The notes under the pieces: generated by a model
Database searches by the model: none
What the model was told of the DNA's origin: nothing
The model's input: only the letters and a program-made list of their open reading frames with translations
Program-made: the position numbers and the translations under genes
In this document: positions 5,939-6,143 of the stretch, in pieces
How the letters are laid out: each line of letters opens with the position of its first letter
How positions within the stretch are numbered: the stretch's first letter is position 1
Assembly (NCBI GenBank): GCA_020849935.1
Contig: JADZFJ010000128.1
Coordinates: 1 to 6,143, forward strand
Source of the DNA: Crocinitomix sp.
GTDB taxonomy: Bacteria > Bacteroidota > Bacteroidia > Flavobacteriales_D > Crocinitomicaceae
Direction of reading: 5' to 3'
Length of the DNA stretch: 6,143 bases

Positions 5939-6143
5939 CTATTTTCCTTTACTAAATTTATACGACAAAAAAATCTCTACCACATACTTCACCGAATAAA
6001 CGGCACTGTATAAGATCAACGTTATTTTGGGATCATTGTAAAAATAATGTCCGCCATAAATCGCCGAAAGTATCCCCAAAATTAAACAAATTTGGATTAG
6101 AAAATCGATTTTTTGCTTTTCTGCTACTAAGAACATGGCACTA
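5939..6143 (-). CDS. C-terminal end of a probable Wzx-type oligosaccharide flippase (partial)
   Basis: The frame is open from the window edge to a TAG at 5941-5939; an ATG occurs at 6136, but the frame continues beyond it (Ser-Ala upstream), so the real start is most likely outside. Counted from that Met, there are two hydrophobic segments at about residues 12-35 (with QICLILGILSAIYGG) and 38-60 (with LILYSAVYSVKYVVEIFLS), then a short basic tail, SKGK. This matches the last two helices of MOP/MATE-superfamily polysaccharide flippases such as Wzx, which move undecaprenyl-linked repeat units across the inner membrane. The position just before a sugar amidotransferase in a surface-glycan cassette supports that reading. 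A separate small 65-residue membrane protein remains possible. Confidence 0.65.
   Translation of the reverse strand, partial: SAMFLVAEKQKIDFLIQICLILGILSAIYGGHYFYNDPKITLILYSAVYSVKYVVEIFLSYKFSKGK
5945..5950 (-). promoter_or_regulatory. Ribosome binding site of the sugar amidotransferase
   Basis: AAAGGA lies 7 nt before the ATG at 5937 and inside the last codons of the upstream flippase gene. It decides for this start. Confidence 0.5.

Noticed and set aside
5659..5955. Plus-strand 98-codon ORF across the amidotransferase N-terminus
   Set aside because: It is antisense to the CxxC and PP-loop region, rich in His/Thr/Phe as expected for a shadow frame, and has no gene neighbours in its direction.
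1..6143. A sharp base-composition boundary marking the polysaccharide cassette as foreign
   Set aside because: Hand-counted 60-base blocks gave 27 and 31 G+C in pdxH (181-240, 541-600) against 19 in hisF (3901-3960), but 18 in the glycosyltransferase (1681-1740). Composition therefore does not separate the two operons cleanly.

Overview
The window looks like chromosomal DNA of a Bacteroidota member, probably Flavobacteriia-like or a relative. The basis is the AT-rich coding sequence, the style of the PdxH and glycosyltransferase proteins, and short ATCTGCG-type tandem repeats between convergent genes. This placement is by general character only; no rRNA or marker gene is present. The protein calls below do not depend on it.

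Layout: two gene groups converge on a 122-bp spacer. On the plus strand, the last 25 codons of an unidentified gene (1-78) are followed by pdxH (85-720, pyridoxamine 5'-phosphate oxidase, vitamin B6 metabolism) and, 5 bp later, a soluble family 2 glycosyltransferase (726-1979). The spacer (1980-2101) holds an imperfect stem-loop (1985-2009) and a three-copy AAAATCTGCG tandem repeat (2054-2082). On the minus strand, read from the right edge leftwards, are the C-terminal end of a probable Wzx flippase (5939-6143, cut by the window edge), an N-acetyl sugar amidotransferase of the WbpG/WbuX/PseA family (4813-5937), HisH (4196-4813), HisF2 (3432-4196) and an O-antigen ligase/polymerase family membrane protein (2102-3358).

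The minus-strand genes form a compact polysaccharide cassette. The first four are joined by a 1-nt gap or by TAATG stop/start overlaps. The three middle genes match the known WbpG-HisH2-HisF2 (WbuX-WbuY-WbuZ) module, which turns an N-acetyl group on a nucleotide-activated sugar into an acetamidino (amidine) group. HisH releases ammonia from glutamine, HisF2 conducts it, and the ATP-using PP-loop enzyme installs it. The flanking flippase and Wzy/WaaL-type protein would export and polymerise or attach the glycan. The HisF copy has lost the Asp11 needed for histidine synthesis but keeps Asp130 and the ammonia-gate residues, as expected for this role. Which sugar is modified cannot be read from this window.

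The most irregular spot is the 73-bp hisF-ligase junction (3359-3431). It contains a short protein-like reading frame overlapping the ligase start, possibly the tail of a lost gene, and also a 22-codon ORF in frame with the ligase but stopped by TAG. I see no CRISPR array, tRNA, rRNA, insertion sequence or defence system. The system present is a known one in an interesting setting, not a clearly new one.
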